Part shown: positions 19,617 through 29,909 of the stretch, one piece after another | Numbering within the stretch: the stretch's first letter is position 1 | Layout of the letters: each line of letters begins with the position of its first letter | Assembly: GCF_000614545.1 (NCBI RefSeq) | Contig: NZ_BAKW01000003.1 | Span: 186,001-250,000, forward strand | Origin: Asaia platycodi JCM 25414 | GTDB taxonomy: Bacteria > Pseudomonadota > Alphaproteobacteria > Acetobacterales > Acetobacteraceae | Length of the DNA stretch: 64,000 bases | Direction of reading: 5' to 3' | Made by a program: the position numbers and the translations under genes | Notes under the pieces: model-generated | What the model saw: only the letters and a program-made list of their open reading frames with translations | Told to the model about the DNA's origin: nothing | Database searches by the model: none

Positions 19617-19936
19617 GAATCATCACTTTCGCTGGCGAGGCCTTCGGTCGATTCGCCGTTCACTTCGGCCCTGAGAATCTGGCTCGGTCGGAAGACGAGC
19701 ACCGAACGCGGCAGAATCGGTACTTCGATACCGGTTTTGGGATTGCGGCCTACTCTGCGGCCCTTCTGACGGACGGAGAACGTGCCGAAGCCGCTCAGTT
19801 TGACCGTCTCGCCCTTTTCGAGCCGCGCGGCAATCAGTTCGAGAACCGTCTCGAGCAGATCGGCGGATTCGTGCCGGGACAGTCCAACCTGGCTGTAGAT
19901 ATGCTCAGCAATTTGCGCGCGGGTCACCGTGGTCAT
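19613..19936 (-). CDS. ihfA: Integration host factor subunit alpha
   Basis: HU-family DNA-bending protein, 107 aa. The order VTRAQIAEHIYSQVGLSRHESADLLETVLELI, GETVKLSGFGTFSVRQKGRRVGRNPKTGIEVPILPRSVLVFRPSQILR matches IHF-alpha, including the RNPKTG beta-arm tip with proline that intercalates into DNA. The partner subunit ihfB lies at 35234. It is placed 85 bases after fabH in the same operon, and overlaps merR downstream. Confidence 0.95.
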   Translation of the reverse strand: MTTVTRAQIAEHIYSQVGLSRHESADLLETVLELIAARLEKGETVKLSGFGTFSVRQKGRRVGRNPKTGIEVPILPRSVLVFRPSQILRAEVNGESTEGLASESDDS

Positions 19937-20021
19937 GACACCACCGTATCATGACAGTAATGAAGGTCAATCAAATCAGTGAAGCGAGGCGCTTTCGCAA
20001 AGGTTTTACCTTCGGGGCGGC

Positions 20022-20975
20022 CTACAGCCTGACCAGCGCCGAGCCCCATGTCAGCCCGCCACCCAGTGCCTCAAGCAGCACCAGATCGCCCTTTTTGATA
20101 CGGCCGTCACGCACGGCCTCATCAAGCGCCAGCGGAATGGACGCCGCAGAGGTATTGGCATGACGATCAACCGTCACCACCACGCGGTCGAGCGGCAGAT
20201 CCAGCTTTTTGGCCATGCCTTCGATGATGCGCAGATTCGCCTGATGCGGCACGAGCCAGGCGATATCCTCAGATGAAAGACCATTGGCCGTCAGGGCTTC
20301 GTCGACCACCGAAGAGAGCTTGGCCACCGCATGGCGGAACACATCGCGCCCCTGCATATGCAGAACGGGTTTTTCGGTGGTCGGACCATCGACGTAAAGC
20401 AGATCGCCATGGGCGCCGTCGCTATGCAGATGGGTCGAGAGAATTCCCGTCTTTTCGTCGTCACTTGCCTCGACCAGAACCGCACCAGCGCCGTCACCGA
20501 ACAGCACACACGTCGTGCGGTCTTCCCAGTTGACGATGCGCGAATAGATTTCGGTGCCGATCACCAGCACTTTTTTTGCCTGGTTGCTGCGAATGAACGC
20601 TTCGGCCGTCGAGAGGGCAAAGACAAAACCCGAACACGCAGCCGTCAGATCGAAGGCGAAGCCCCGGCTCATGCCGAGAGCCGCCTGAACGCGCACAGCC
20701 GTAGCGGGGAAACCCTGATCCGGCGTTGCCGTCGCGACGATCACCGCATCGACCGATTCGGCGGGCACATCGGCATAGGTCAAAGCCGCGCGGGCAGCGG
20801 CAGTCGCCATACTGACCGCCGTTTCGCCCTCACCTGCAATATGACGCTGGGCGATGCCGGTGCGGGTCCTGATCCACTCGTCAGAGGTTTCGATACGCTC
20901 GGCAAGCTCGGCATTCGTGACAACACGCTTCGGCAGATAGCTGCCAAATCCGGTCAGATGCGCGCGCAGGGACAT
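20022..20975 (-). CDS. fabH: 3-oxoacyl-ACP synthase III
   Basis: Beta-ketoacyl-ACP synthase III, condensing acetyl-CoA with malonyl-ACP to start fatty acid synthesis. About 317 aa, start [15 protein letters not shown] at 20975. The catalytic triad is visible: Cys in [11 protein letters not shown], His in VPHQANLRI and Asn in [12 protein letters not shown]. The glycine-rich end [16 protein letters not shown] is complete. It follows plsX in the usual plsX-fabH order; the plsX frame as read overlaps its start, probably through a frame break in plsX. Confidence 0.97.
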   Translation of the reverse strand: MSLRAHLTGFGSYLPKRVVTNAELAERIETSDEWIRTRTGIAQRHIAGEGETAVSMATAAARAALTYADVPAESVDAVIVATATPDQGFPATAVRVQAALGMSRGFAFDLTAACSGFVFALSTAEAFIRSNQAKKVLVIGTEIYSRIVNWEDRTTCVLFGDGAGAVLVEASDDEKTGILSTHLHSDGAHGDLLYVDGPTTEKPVLHMQGRDVFRHAVAKLSSVVDEALTANGLSSEDIAWLVPHQANLRIIEGMAKKLDLPLDRVVVTVDRHANTSAASIPLALDEAVRDGRIKKGDLVLLEALGGGLTWGSALVRL

Positions 20976-22137
20976 GTCTCTTCCTCTTGAGCTGGTGCCA
21001 GCAGGGCGTGAGGCCACAGCCAGCCGTTCCCTCACGATGCCTGTCAGGCAGCCGTGATGAAGAAGCAAGCTCGCCTTCAGTATCGGGAGAGGCCATCAGA
21101 GCCTCGACCTGACGAAGACGTTCGCGAATTTTTTCGTTGATCGAATGGGTGACCGCATCCATCGCGACATCGATCGCTGCGGCAAAGCCCTCGGCATCGG
21201 CGCCGCCATGCGACTTCACCACGATGCCGTTCAGCCCGACAAAAACAGCACCATTATACCGGCGCGGGTCAATCCACTCCTTCATGCGCTCCAGTCCGGG
21301 GCGTACGAGAAGATAACCGATGCGGGTCAGCAGATTGGTCTTGAACACGCGCTGAAGCAGCATGGAGACAAGCTTGAGCGCGCCCTCGCCGGTCTTGAGC
21401 GCAATATTGCCCGAAAAACCGTCGGTCACGACCACATCGGTCGTCCCCGCCGTAATGTCATGCCCTTCAACGAAGCCATAGAACTGCGATGAGAGAGGCG
21501 ATTCGCGCAGAATTTCGGCAGCAGCACGCAGCCGTTCATCGCCCTTGAGCTCTTCTGCGCCGACATTCAGCAAGCCGATACTCGGAGCAGGTAACCCTAG
21601 CACCGCTTTGGCAAAAGCCTCGCCCATGACCGCAAACTCGACCAGATTGCGGGTATCGCAGGCTATATTCGCGCCGAGATCGAGCATGACGACATCGCCA
21701 CGGGCAGACGGATTGACCGCAGCCATGGCCGGTCGCGTGATCCCGGGCAGAGTTTTGAGAACAATCTTGGCAAGAGCGAGCATGGCACCGCTATTGCCAG
21801 CAGACACGACCCCACCGGCCTCACCCGACGCAACAGCATCGATCGCCATACGCAGCGACGAGTCACGAAGACGCAGCGCCGCAGTCGGCTTCATTTCCAT
21901 GGAAATGGACGAAGGAGCGTGGCGGATCTCGCATATGCGCTGTGCTTTGGGGAAGCGCGCAAGCTGCGGACGCAGAACAGCCTCGTCACCAACCAGCAGT
22001 ATTTTCGCCAAGGGGTGTCGATCGGCTGCGCGATCCAAACCGGCCAGAACGATTTCGGGGGCATGATCCCCACCCATCGCATCGATAGCCAAACAATAAG
22101 GCGCAGCCTGGCTGGCCGTCGCATTCAGGTCAGTCAT
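20881..22137 (-). CDS. plsX: Phosphate acyltransferase PlsX
   Basis: Makes acyl-phosphate from acyl-ACP for phospholipid synthesis. Motifs: [17 protein letters not shown] at the start, [64 protein letters not shown]. The family normally ends shortly after [16 protein letters not shown], near 21070. As read, about 60 more residues run into fabH out of frame; adding one T near 21060 would end the protein as ELASFITAA at about 21044 and leave 68 bases to fabH. I take the extension to be an artefact. Upstream of it lies rpmF. Confidence 0.93.
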   Translation of the reverse strand: MTDLNATASQAAPYCLAIDAMGGDHAPEIVLAGLDRAADRHPLAKILLVGDEAVLRPQLARFPKAQRICEIRHAPSSISMEMKPTAALRLRDSSLRMAIDAVASGEAGGVVSAGNSGAMLALAKIVLKTLPGITRPAMAAVNPSARGDVVMLDLGANIACDTRNLVEFAVMGEAFAKAVLGLPAPSIGLLNVGAEELKGDERLRAAAEILRESPLSSQFYGFVEGHDITAGTTDVVVTDGFSGNIALKTGEGALKLVSMLLQRVFKTNLLTRIGYLLVRPGLERMKEWIDPRRYNGAVFVGLNGIVVKSHGGADAEGFAAAIDVAMDAVTHSINEKIRERLRQVEALMASPDTEGELASSSRLPDRHREGTAGCGLTPCWHQLKRKRHVPARASDRIWQLSAEACCHECRACRAYRNL

Positions 22138-22202
22138 GCTCCGCCCCGCGTCTCATTTCAAACAAGAGGAGCCAGCCCGAAAAAGACCGGCTCCATCGAG
22201 CC

Positions 22203-22406
22203 TCAAACGCGAACGGTCGTCTTGAGCGTCTTGCCGGAAGCAACGACTTCACGACCGTCATAATGACCGCAATGTGCGCAGACATGATGCGGGCGCTTCA
22301 GCTCACCGCAATTGCTGCATTCGGCGTGAGCCTGAACGGTCAGGGCGTGGTGGCTGCGACGCATGCCCATGCGGGACGGCGTGGTCTTTCTTTTGGGGAC
22401 GGCCAT
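22203..22406 (-). CDS. rpmF: 50S ribosomal protein L32
   Basis: Small ribosomal protein, 67 aa: [22 protein letters not shown] followed by a four-cysteine zinc ribbon (CSNC ... CAHC). It lies between DUF177 and plsX, the classical order, with about 65 bases to plsX, and so couples ribosome and lipid synthesis in one transcript. Confidence 0.97.
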
Positions 22407-22543
22407 GGCAGGAGCCTCTTTCTTCTTAGATCGCCCCCGCTTTTGGTCGCCATTCGACCGCAGCAGGATACGATGCTGTTCACTATGATCAGGCGGGCGG
22501 CTCTAGCAGACCCGAAGCCGGGTCGCAAGCATCCTGTGCGTTT

Positions 22544-23139
22544 CTAGCTCAGATCCGTCTTTTTTCTGGGGAGAGACAGACCGGCCAGGGCACCGAATGG
22601 GTTGGGTCGGCCACCTGCTTCATCTTCGGCTTCCTCTGCCGCCTCACGGGGGGCTTCGTCAACCGCATTTTCGAGGGCGGCCCCCGGCTTGCGCGGATAG
22701 GCAGGCAGCATCAGCGCCAGTTGCTCCGCGGCAATCTCACCCAGATCGAGCGCATTGCCTCATAGGGGATCTCGTCGATCGCCTCGAGATCGGAAGCCGT
22801 TTCTTCGGAAAAACGACGGATCGGTACGAGACGCACGGCAAAGGATTCGTTCAGCGCATCCTCGAAAACCTCACCCGTGATCACGCATTCGAGGGCGACA
22901 TGGGCCGTCAGAACACCTTCGAGCACAAAATGGTCAGAAGCCTCGGAAATGACCTTGAATCGGCAGCTCAACGCATGAACCGCCGGAATCCCCAGACGCT
23001 TAGCCAAAGCCCGACATTCGGGTTCGCTGGCCTTGATCGTCTCTGTCAGCCCGTCATGGCCGATGCGATTGAGCAGCAGACGGCGTGAAAATTCCGGCTG
23101 GGGGGAGTGGGACTGGGAGAGCCCCTGACTGTCGCTCAT
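22544..23139 (-). CDS. DUF177 (YceD) family protein (one frame break)
   Basis: YceD/DUF177 protein, linked in bacteria and plants to 23S rRNA accumulation and usually encoded before rpmF. The start MSDSQGLSQSH at 23139 has AGGAAA upstream. Middle motifs are CRFKVISEASDHFVLEGVLTAHVALECVITGE. The frame breaks near 22758; adding one A gives YEANALDLGEIAAEQLALML PAYPRKPGA and an acidic tail ending RPNPFGALAGLSLPRKKTDL S at 22544, about 198 aa. The restored C-terminus is exactly the family pattern (ALAxLKxxxxL-like end). Confidence 0.9.
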
Positions 23140-23325
23140 GACTGATTTCCTGATACTGACGATGAAAAACCCGCAGACGGGCTTTCTTTTCCGAATTGCC
23201 TTACCGTCGCTCTCCGCAATATAGAAGAGTTCGATCATCTTGCCATGGCGTCGAAACGCTGTTTCCGTGGTGGCGAAACGATCGCTCGACCTTTTCTCGA
23301 TCAGTGCAGGACACCATAACCCGCC

Positions 23326-23897
23326 ATGAAGAGCGCCTCCCAGAAGACTTCCCCGCGGCAGAAAGCGCATGCGGGTTTTGCGCGCGCCCTGCTCTGCATC
23401 GCTCCCCTTGCGCTGGCGGGTTGTTCCGTTTTCAGTCCGATTCCGCAAAATCGCGGGTCTTTGATCGAAAAGGACGATTATTCCCAGCTCGTACCGGGCA
23501 CGAGCACGCGCAACGACGTGACCGATATCCTCGGCTCGCCGACTGCACACGCCACGTTCGATGACAATACCTGGATCTATATCTCCATGGTGACCGTGCC
23601 CCAGCCCCTTGGCTTCCCGCGCGTGACCAAGCAGAATGTTCTGGTGCTGGCTTTCGATAATGGTGGCGTGCTGCGCCGTCTCGACACGCTGCATCGCAAG
23701 AACGGCTATGACGTCGGCATGGTCGGTGAGACAACCCCGACACCGGCACCAAGGTCAATGTGCTCCAGCAGCTGCTGGGTAATGTGGGACGCTACAACCC
23801 GATGAGCAACATGGGCAGCACCTTCGGTGGCACGCAGGGCCCGCTGGGCGCCGGTGTCGGCACCGGCCATGGCGGCACGGGCAACTCGATCCCGTAA
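23326..23897 (+). CDS. bamE: Outer membrane assembly lipoprotein BamE (one frame break)
   Basis: SmpA/OmlA-type lipoprotein of the BAM complex, which inserts beta-barrel proteins in the outer membrane. The leader ends in lipobox LALAGC; the BamE domain shows LVPGTSTRNDVTDILGSPTAHATFDDNTWIYI and RRLDTLH. The frame breaks near 23735 in a run of four C; one more C gives ETTPDTGTKVNVLQQLLGNV GRYNP and a glycine-rich tail ending at 23897 (about 190 aa). Divergent from DUF177 with a 186-base gap, an arrangement common in alphaproteobacteria. A strong terminator follows. Confidence 0.92.
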
Positions 23898-23940
23898 ACT
23901 TCCTTACTCCTTGCCAGGCGCCAAGCCTCCTTACGTGCCA

Positions 23941-23977
23941 ACCCGGCCGGAACCTTCTTCCGGCCGGGTATTTTTTT
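23941..23977 (+). terminator. Rho-independent terminator of bamE
   Basis: ACCCGGCCGGAA and TTCCGGCCGGGT form a perfect 12-base stem with a CCTTC loop, followed by A and seven T. Confidence 0.95.
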
Positions 23978-24021
23978 GCCGCCTGACTTATTGCCTGCCG
24001 ATCACGGCAGACCGTTCGAGT

Positions 24022-25367
24022 TCAGCGCGGCAATTTGAGCATAACGCGCAGGCCGCCGAGCGGACTGTTGCGCAGCACCACGCTGCCACCATGCGCGGCC
24101 ATGATGTCACGGGCGATCGTCAGCCCCAGACCGCTCCCGCCTTCCGGGCCGGACGTGCTGCTGAACGCCTGAACACATCCTTTCGCCGTGACTGGGCGAT
24201 TCCCGGCCCATCGTCGTCAAGGGTGATCTCGATCATCCGTCCTGCCTGACGCAGCGAAAAGCTCATGCGCCCTCCATGACGGCGGGCATTCTCTGCGAGA
24301 TTGATCAACACGCGACGCATGGCATCGGGCCTTACCGGCACGACCAGATTCTGCTCGGCATGGATGGCCAGCACTTCGCCCCCTGCCCGCGTCGTGTCCG
24401 CTGCCACATCGCGTATCAGGGTCAGAAGGTCGGTGGGTACCGGCTCCTCCTCTCCCTCGCCACGGGCAAAGGAGAGATAACTGCCGATCAGACGCTCCAT
24501 CTCTGCGATGTCGGCGACCATGTCGTCGATATCGGGTCGCAGCTCCTGAGCCTCTACACTGCCCTCGACCGGCATCATGGCAAGGGTCAAACGCAACCGC
24601 GTGAGCGGTGTGCGCAGATCATGCGAAACCCCCGCCAGCACCGCCGTGCGCTGGGCGACAAAACGATTGACGCGCGCCTGCATCCGATTGAAGGCAAGAG
24701 ACGCCTTGCGTATCTCCAGCGCGCCCTGAGGCTGGATCGGGCCGTCATCGCGCCCAAGCCCGAAATTTTCCGCCGCCTTGGCCAGACGGCGCACGGCACG
24801 CACCTGCCTGCCCACAAAAAGCCCCGCAACGATGAAGAGCAGAATGGCGCTTCCGACCTCCCAGGCGACGAACAGCCAGATTGGCCCGACATCCAGCCGC
24901 TTGCGTGGCACAATCACGTCAAGCACGCCATCACGCAGCGGGATTTCGAGCCTGACGCTCTGCTTCGTCGCTTTCCAGTCGATATAGCAAGGCGCGTCGA
25001 AAACACGCTTCACGGCATTGGTCAGATCTTCATCCATCGGCCCGAGCACGAAAGGTGCGCTTTTCGTCGTCAGCGAAGCGCCCGGATGAAAATCGATCTC
25101 GAGCTGCGTGCGCCAGCGCGCCTGCGTGACCAGCCAGTCACGCTGGTCAGGCATGTGTTCGACCGAGTCCACGATGAAAGAGAGATCGGACACCACGCCA
25201 TCGGCCAGCCGACGCGATACGACATTGAGGTAGTTGCCGTAAAAGAGCTGCAGGGCCACGATCTGGGTGATGAGAAGCGGCATCAGCACGATCAGAAGGG
25301 AACGCCCCTGAAAGGAGCGCGGCAGAAGCCGCCTGAGCACACGCTCCATGACGCGGGCTATCTGCAT
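24022..25367 (-). CDS. EnvZ-type sensor histidine kinase (one frame break)
   Basis: Membrane histidine kinase, about 448 aa when restored. Two membrane segments flank a periplasmic domain (LLIVLMPLLITQIVALQLFY near residue 25; WLFVAWEVGSAILLFIVAGL FVG near 165), then HAMP, the H-box AGVSHDLRTPLTRLRLTLAM, N-box LINLAENARRHGG and G1 DDDGPGI. The break near 24165 (one missing G) removes the G2 box; restored, it reads VFRAFSSTSGPEGGSGLGLT IARDIMAAHGGSV and ends LKLPR at 24022. The response regulator ends 10 bases upstream, so they form a two-component pair. Confidence 0.92.
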
Positions 25368-25377
25368 GGTACGGCCC

Positions 25378-26066
25378 TCAACTACCAGGCTTCAGCACAT
25401 AGCCCTTGCCTCTGACGGTCTGGAGAAAGCGCGGCTCCTTCTGATCGGGCTCGATACGCCGACGCAGACGCGTCACCTGCACATCCACAGCGCGCTCCCC
25501 GATCTCATCCATGCCCAGCGCCTCGGCGATGACCTCGCGCGACAGGATCTCACCCGGCGTGCGCGTCAGCACACCCAGAAGGGCAGCCTCACCGCTGGTC
25601 AGGTGTACGATGCCTTCGGGTCCGCTCAGCAGATTGCGCCCCGTATCGAATTCCAGCTTGCCCAGACGCAGCAGGCGCGGGGCGCTGCTAGGGCGTGGCG
25701 CATGGCGGCGCAGATGGGCCTGAAGACGCAGTAGAAGCTCTCTGGGCTCGAAAGGTTTGCCCAGATAGTCATCTGCACCCGATTCCAGCCCGATGATCCG
25801 GTCGCAGGCTCGCCTCTGGCCGTCAGGAGAATGATCGGAAAGACCTGCCCGTTTTCTCTCAGCGAGCGTGTAAGGCTCAGTCCGTCTTCGCCGGGCATGG
25901 TGATATCGGCCACCATCGCGTCCGGCTGGGTGACAGCGAGTATCTTGCGCGCGGCTTCAGCATCCATCGCGATGGTGATGCGAAAGCCGTTCTCGGATAG
26001 AAAACGCTGCAACAGACGCAGCAGACGCGCATCGTCATCGACGACGAGAACATGCGATTCGTTCAT
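25378..26066 (-). CDS. OmpR-type response regulator (one frame break)
   Basis: Receiver plus winged-helix DNA-binding protein, about 229 aa when restored. The receiver shows VVDDDARLL (acidic pocket), phospho-Asp in ADITMPGEDG and LLTARGE; the frame breaks near 25805, and one base restores DRIIGLESGADDYLGKPFEP RELLLRL with the conserved Lys. The C-terminal domain has LTSGEAALLGVL, RAVDVQVTRLRRRIEPD and RGKGYVL. It overlaps the MarR gene by ATGA upstream. The MarR-OmpR pair resembles PetP-PetR of purple bacteria. Confidence 0.92.
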
Positions 26067-26545
26067 GTCATGCCTCCCTCACCCTGCAAGGTCGCCAGTA
26101 CACGGCGAAACCCTTCTACGGCCTGGCCTCCCGAAGCCCGGTAGGCCAGGGTCATGCGGTCGCGCAATGCGGCAAAGATTTCCTCTTCGATGGCGCTGCC
26201 CTGTTGCGTGAGATGCAGGCGCTTCACACGCTTGTCGCGCTCATCCGGCCTCTGCTCCAGCAATCCGCGCGCCACAAGGTCCTGAAGTACGCGGTTGAGA
26301 CTCTGCTTGGTGATGTTGAGACGCCGCAACAGGGCGCTCATGGTCAGCCCCTGATGGGTTGAAACAAGAAACATCACTCTGTGATGCGCTGAACCGAGCT
26401 GATGATCGCGCTGCAAAGGGTCGCAAGTCGCGCTCAGCTCTCGCCAGGCCAGCAGCATCGCCTCGTAGGTCAGGCGTATCTGCTCTTCACGAAGATAAAG
26501 ATGCGCCTGTCCCGGCGCATCACGCGTGCCACGCAGGCCTGACAT
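26063..26545 (-). CDS. MarR family regulator, PetP-like
   Basis: A 160-aa MarR winged-helix protein: HHRVMFLVSTHQGLTMSALLRRLNITKQSLNRVLQDLVARGLLEQRPDERDKRVKRLHLTQQG (residues about 53-120). It overlaps the start of the OmpR-type regulator by four bases and starts 3 bases after the deformylase stop, so def-marR-ompR-kinase form one operon. In Rhodobacter, PetP and PetR (MarR and OmpR types) act together on cytochrome genes; a similar pairing here is inference. Confidence 0.88.
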   Translation of the reverse strand: MSGLRGTRDAPGQAHLYLREEQIRLTYEAMLLAWRELSATCDPLQRDHQLGSAHHRVMFLVSTHQGLTMSALLRRLNITKQSLNRVLQDLVARGLLEQRPDERDKRVKRLHLTQQGSAIEEEIFAALRDRMTLAYRASGGQAVEGFRRVLATLQGEGGMT

Positions 26546-26548
26546 GGT

Positions 26549-27079
26549 TCAATCCTCGCCGTCGCGTGGGGCCATCAGCTCATCGGCATAGCCGAAACTG
26601 GCAAAATCCCTGATTCGCATGGTGTAGAGAATGCCATTGAGGTGATCGAACTCATGCTGGAGCACATTGGCATGAAAGCCGCGTGCCTCACCGCTGATCA
26701 CCGAACCATCGAGATCGAGCCCCTTATACGCAACGATGGCATGACGCGGTACGACGCCACGCAGCAGCGGCAGAGAGAGGCAGCCCTCGGTGCAATGCAT
26801 AATAGCGTCACCTACTGGGGTGATCTCTGGATTGATCAGCACACGAGGCGGAATCGGCGCCTCGCCTTCAGCACAGCGCAGCTCCGGCACGTGATAAACA
26901 AAAAGACGCAAGGATTTGTGAACCTGCGGCGCAGCGAGCCCGGCGCCACGGGAATCGAGCATCGTTTCGATCATGTCGGAAACAAGCTGCCTTACGGATA
27001 AAGAATGAATGTCTTCAACCGGTTGCGCTGTCTGAAGCAGTACCGGATGCCCCATTCGCGCGATTTTCAGCAACGCCAT
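26549..27079 (-). CDS. def: Peptide deformylase
   Basis: Removes the formyl group from nascent proteins, 176 aa. All three motifs are present: GAGLAAPQ (near residue 46), EGCLSLP with the metal Cys, and QHEFDHLNG with the two metal His and catalytic Glu. The usual partner fmt is not adjacent; here def heads an operon with marR and a two-component system. Paralogues of def are common, so whether this is the only copy cannot be told. Confidence 0.93.
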   Translation of the reverse strand: MALLKIARMGHPVLLQTAQPVEDIHSLSVRQLVSDMIETMLDSRGAGLAAPQVHKSLRLFVYHVPELRCAEGEAPIPPRVLINPEITPVGDAIMHCTEGCLSLPLLRGVVPRHAIVAYKGLDLDGSVISGEARGFHANVLQHEFDHLNGILYTMRIRDFASFGYADELMAPRDGED

Positions 27080-27299
27080 TTAGCTACCCTGTCCTTAACC
27101 GACGGAAAAAGTTTCGATCATGAGGCGCATCGTGACATGAATAATTTTCGGACGATACTGCTCAAACCGTTTGTGTCCTCTTCAAAACCTGTGCTAAGGC
27201 GGCGGCCTCTTTGGAACGCTCTGCCACTGGTATCGCGTTCCTGCATCGCATTTACAAACAAGACCATGATCCTATGGTCGGACAGGAGATGACAGACCC

Positions 27300-27503
27300 G
27301 TGCAGGTTCTGGTTCGTGACAACAATGTTGATCAGGCGCTCAAGGCGCTAAAGAAGAAGATGCAGCGCGAAGGCGTTTTCCGTGAGATGAAGCTGCGTCG
27401 CCACTTCGAGAAGCCCTCCGAGCGTCGTGCTCGTGAAGCGGCTGAAGCGGTTCGCCGCGCCCGCAAGATGGAGCGCAAGCGCCTGGAGCGTGAAGGCTTC
27501 TAA
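27300..27503 (+). CDS. rpsU: 30S ribosomal protein S21
   Basis: Small basic ribosomal protein, 67 aa: [46 protein letters not shown] is the alphaproteobacterial S21. The start is the GTG at 27300, with GGAG about 12 bases upstream. Single gene with its own terminator. Confidence 0.96.
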   Translation: MQVLVRDNNVDQALKALKKKMQREGVFREMKLRRHFEKPSERRAREAAEAVRRARKMERKRLEREGF

Positions 27504-27530
27504 TCAGCCTGCCTCCATGGCAAACAGATC

Positions 27531-27557
27531 AACCGCCGTTTTCACGGCGGTTTTTTT
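27531..27557 (+). terminator. Rho-independent terminator of rpsU
   Basis: AACCGCCGT and ACGGCGGTT form a perfect 9-base stem with a TTTC loop followed by five more T. Confidence 0.93.
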
Positions 27558-27681
27558 GTGCCTGAACGACTCACGAGCGCGCGCTGATGGATGCTTGTCT
27601 GTAACCTCCGTGACGAGGCGCCGAAGCTGGGCGGGGGTGCTCCGCCCCCTGCCCGCCTCAGGATAAAGCTCCCGTGGGGCT

Positions 27682-29823
27682 TTACTGTTTGGATGTCGAG
27701 TCCTGATCCATCAGGCTACGAGACAGATAGACCGCCTCCAGCGCACGCTCATGCGCGATCTCCCTAGCGTTCACCGTGCCGGCATGACCACCTTCTGTAT
27801 CCTCATAATAGAAGAAGGGTTTGCCCAGTTCAGCGAGGCGCGCTGCAAAAAGCCGTGCATGAACTGGTCCGACGCGATCGTCCTTGGTCGAGGTGAAGAT
27901 GAATGGCACCGGATAGGTGACGTCTTTCTTCAGCTGTTGTAGGGGCGAGATACGCTCTAGAAACGGACGCTCTGCAGAATCAGCCATATGGCCGTATTCT
28001 GCTGCCCATGAAGCGCCGGCCGCCATCGTCTCGAAATGCTCCATGTCGAGCAGCGGCACACCTATGATGACGGCTTTCCACAGATCGGGATGCTGGGTGA
28101 ACTCCACACCCATGAGCAGCCCCCCATTCGACCGGCCGCGAATACCCATGTGATCGCGATCGGCGATGCCACGCTTGCCCAGATCGCGCCCAATGGCAGC
28201 AAAGTCGTCATAAGCGTGCTGGCGGCCCGATTTCATCCCAGCCTCGTGCCAGGCTGGTCCGAATTCGCCGCCACCGCGAATATTACCCACAACGTAGACA
28301 CCGCCGCGTTCGAGCCAGGTCTTGCCAATATCGGCGTAATAGGTCGGCAGATAGGAGAGATCGAACCCGCCATAGGCGGTAAACAGCACCGGGTTATGGC
28401 CGTTGAGCTTCCAATCGTGACGATGCACCACGAAATAAGGCACCGAAACGCCATCGGTCGATTTGACCCAGTATTGCTCGGTCACAAGTCCCTGCGCGTC
28501 GAAAAGCGAGGGTGTCTCCTTGATTTTCGATACCTTGGCCGCTGACACATCGAGGCTCCAGAGCTGGGGAGGCTCGATATAGCCTTCGATTTTCAGCATG
28601 GCGTAGGATTCGGCCGGATCCGACGATTGCAGTGAAGCCGAGACATTATGGGGAAGAGCGATGGTCGTCGCCTGCCACTGGCCTTGACCGTGCACCTGCC
28701 CCTCTGTGGGACGATAGACATGCACGGAAGGCTGGACGTCGCGATAGATGATGGCGATCACCCCCTTTGAGGTGACCCCGATATCGGCGGTCGTCTCATG
28801 CGCATCCGGAGCAATCAGCAGTTCCGGCCGGGTCTGGGGCGCAGCAGGATCGACAGCAAGAATGCTGCCCTGCGTATAGGTCTTGTCCAGCTTCCAGTCC
28901 TGATCGAGCCTTACGATCAGTTTGCCCGCGTAATACCCCAGAAAGCCGATCTTCTCCGGCAGGACCAAAAGGTTCAATTTCTGCGTGGCCGGGTCATAGA
29001 CCCGATACTCGCTACGGAAGAAATCGAGATTGCGCTGAATGATCGCAATCTGGTTGCCCTGATTGTCATGCAACACTTGGGGCTCGACAATCATGTCCTC
29101 CTGCGTGCCACGATAGAGCTCTTTCGCGTCCGAGAGCTTCTCGCCACGCTTTACCAGGCGCACGTTGAACGGGTAGCCCGATCGCGTCATGCTGTCAGCG
29201 CCCCAGTCGCGCGAGACGAGCAACGTGTCGCGATCGAGCCAGGCCGCACGCTGCTTCGAATGCGGCAGCTCGAACCCACCTGCCACAAAGCTTTGAGTGA
29301 CCGTGTCGAACTCACGATAGAAAGACGCATCCTCGCCGGAGAGCGACAGGATGATCAGGCAGCGCCGCGCGTCGGGTGACAAACACTCGGCACCCTGAAA
29401 CACCCAGTCGCGCTTCTCCTGCCTGGACAGGGCATCGACATCGAGCTCGGTCTTCCAGTCAGGGTTGGCGCCTTCGAAGGACCCATGTGTGGTAACCCGC
29501 CAGATCCCCTTGGGATGGGAAGCATCCTGCCAGAAATTCCAGATCCGCCCGCCTGCCTGATCAGGCAGGGGCAAACGCCCGGAAGCCTGCTCGACCTTGA
29601 GGACGGAGTCGTAAAAACGCTGATAGCGCGGGTCGGCCTGCAAAAGCGCGGCACTTCGGCTGTTCTGGGCGCGGACCCAGTCCAGGGCCTGCTTCCCCTG
29701 GACCTGCTCCAGCACCGCCCGCGAACGCACGGCAGAAGCAGGATCGGCCTTGGCCTGAAGCGGTACCGTCCCGATCAGGGACGTGCAGACAAGCGATGTC
29801 ATCGCCAACAGAATGCGCCTCAT
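27682..29823 (-). CDS. Exported prolyl oligopeptidase family serine peptidase (S9A)
   Basis: A 713-aa periplasmic peptidase of the prolyl oligopeptidase family with a Sec signal (MRRILLAMTSLVCTSLIGTV PLQAKA). The N-terminal two thirds form the beta-propeller; the catalytic domain starts near residue 440 with VPYFVVHRHDWKLNGHNPVL FTAYGGFDLS. The nucleophile Ser is in GIRGRSNGGLLMG, the Asp in FTSTKDDRVGP and the His in EGGHAG, so the triad is complete. Family members cleave after proline in short peptides. The gene is monocistronic as far as can be seen and its frame is intact. Confidence 0.92.
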   Translation of the reverse strand: MRRILLAMTSLVCTSLIGTVPLQAKADPASAVRSRAVLEQVQGKQALDWVRAQNSRSAALLQADPRYQRFYDSVLKVEQASGRLPLPDQAGGRIWNFWQDASHPKGIWRVTTHGSFEGANPDWKTELDVDALSRQEKRDWVFQGAECLSPDARRCLIILSLSGEDASFYREFDTVTQSFVAGGFELPHSKQRAAWLDRDTLLVSRDWGADSMTRSGYPFNVRLVKRGEKLSDAKELYRGTQEDMIVEPQVLHDNQGNQIAIIQRNLDFFRSEYRVYDPATQKLNLLVLPEKIGFLGYYAGKLIVRLDQDWKLDKTYTQGSILAVDPAAPQTRPELLIAPDAHETTADIGVTSKGVIAIIYRDVQPSVHVYRPTEGQVHGQGQWQATTIALPHNVSASLQSSDPAESYAMLKIEGYIEPPQLWSLDVSAAKVSKIKETPSLFDAQGLVTEQYWVKSTDGVSVPYFVVHRHDWKLNGHNPVLFTAYGGFDLSYLPTYYADIGKTWLERGGVYVVGNIRGGGEFGPAWHEAGMKSGRQHAYDDFAAIGRDLGKRGIADRDHMGIRGRSNGGLLMGVEFTQHPDLWKAVIIGVPLLDMEHFETMAAGASWAAEYGHMADSAERPFLERISPLQQLKKDVTYPVPFIFTSTKDDRVGPVHARLFAARLAELGKPFFYYEDTEGGHAGTVNAREIAHERALEAVYLSRSLMDQDSTSKQ

Positions 29824-29909
29824 GGCTCTCTCCCTTTCTGGAAACGTGGGCGAGCGTAGAACAGCGTTCGAGCAAGGGAAACAGGCGTTCTGCGTGGAGG
29901 CTGGCGGCC

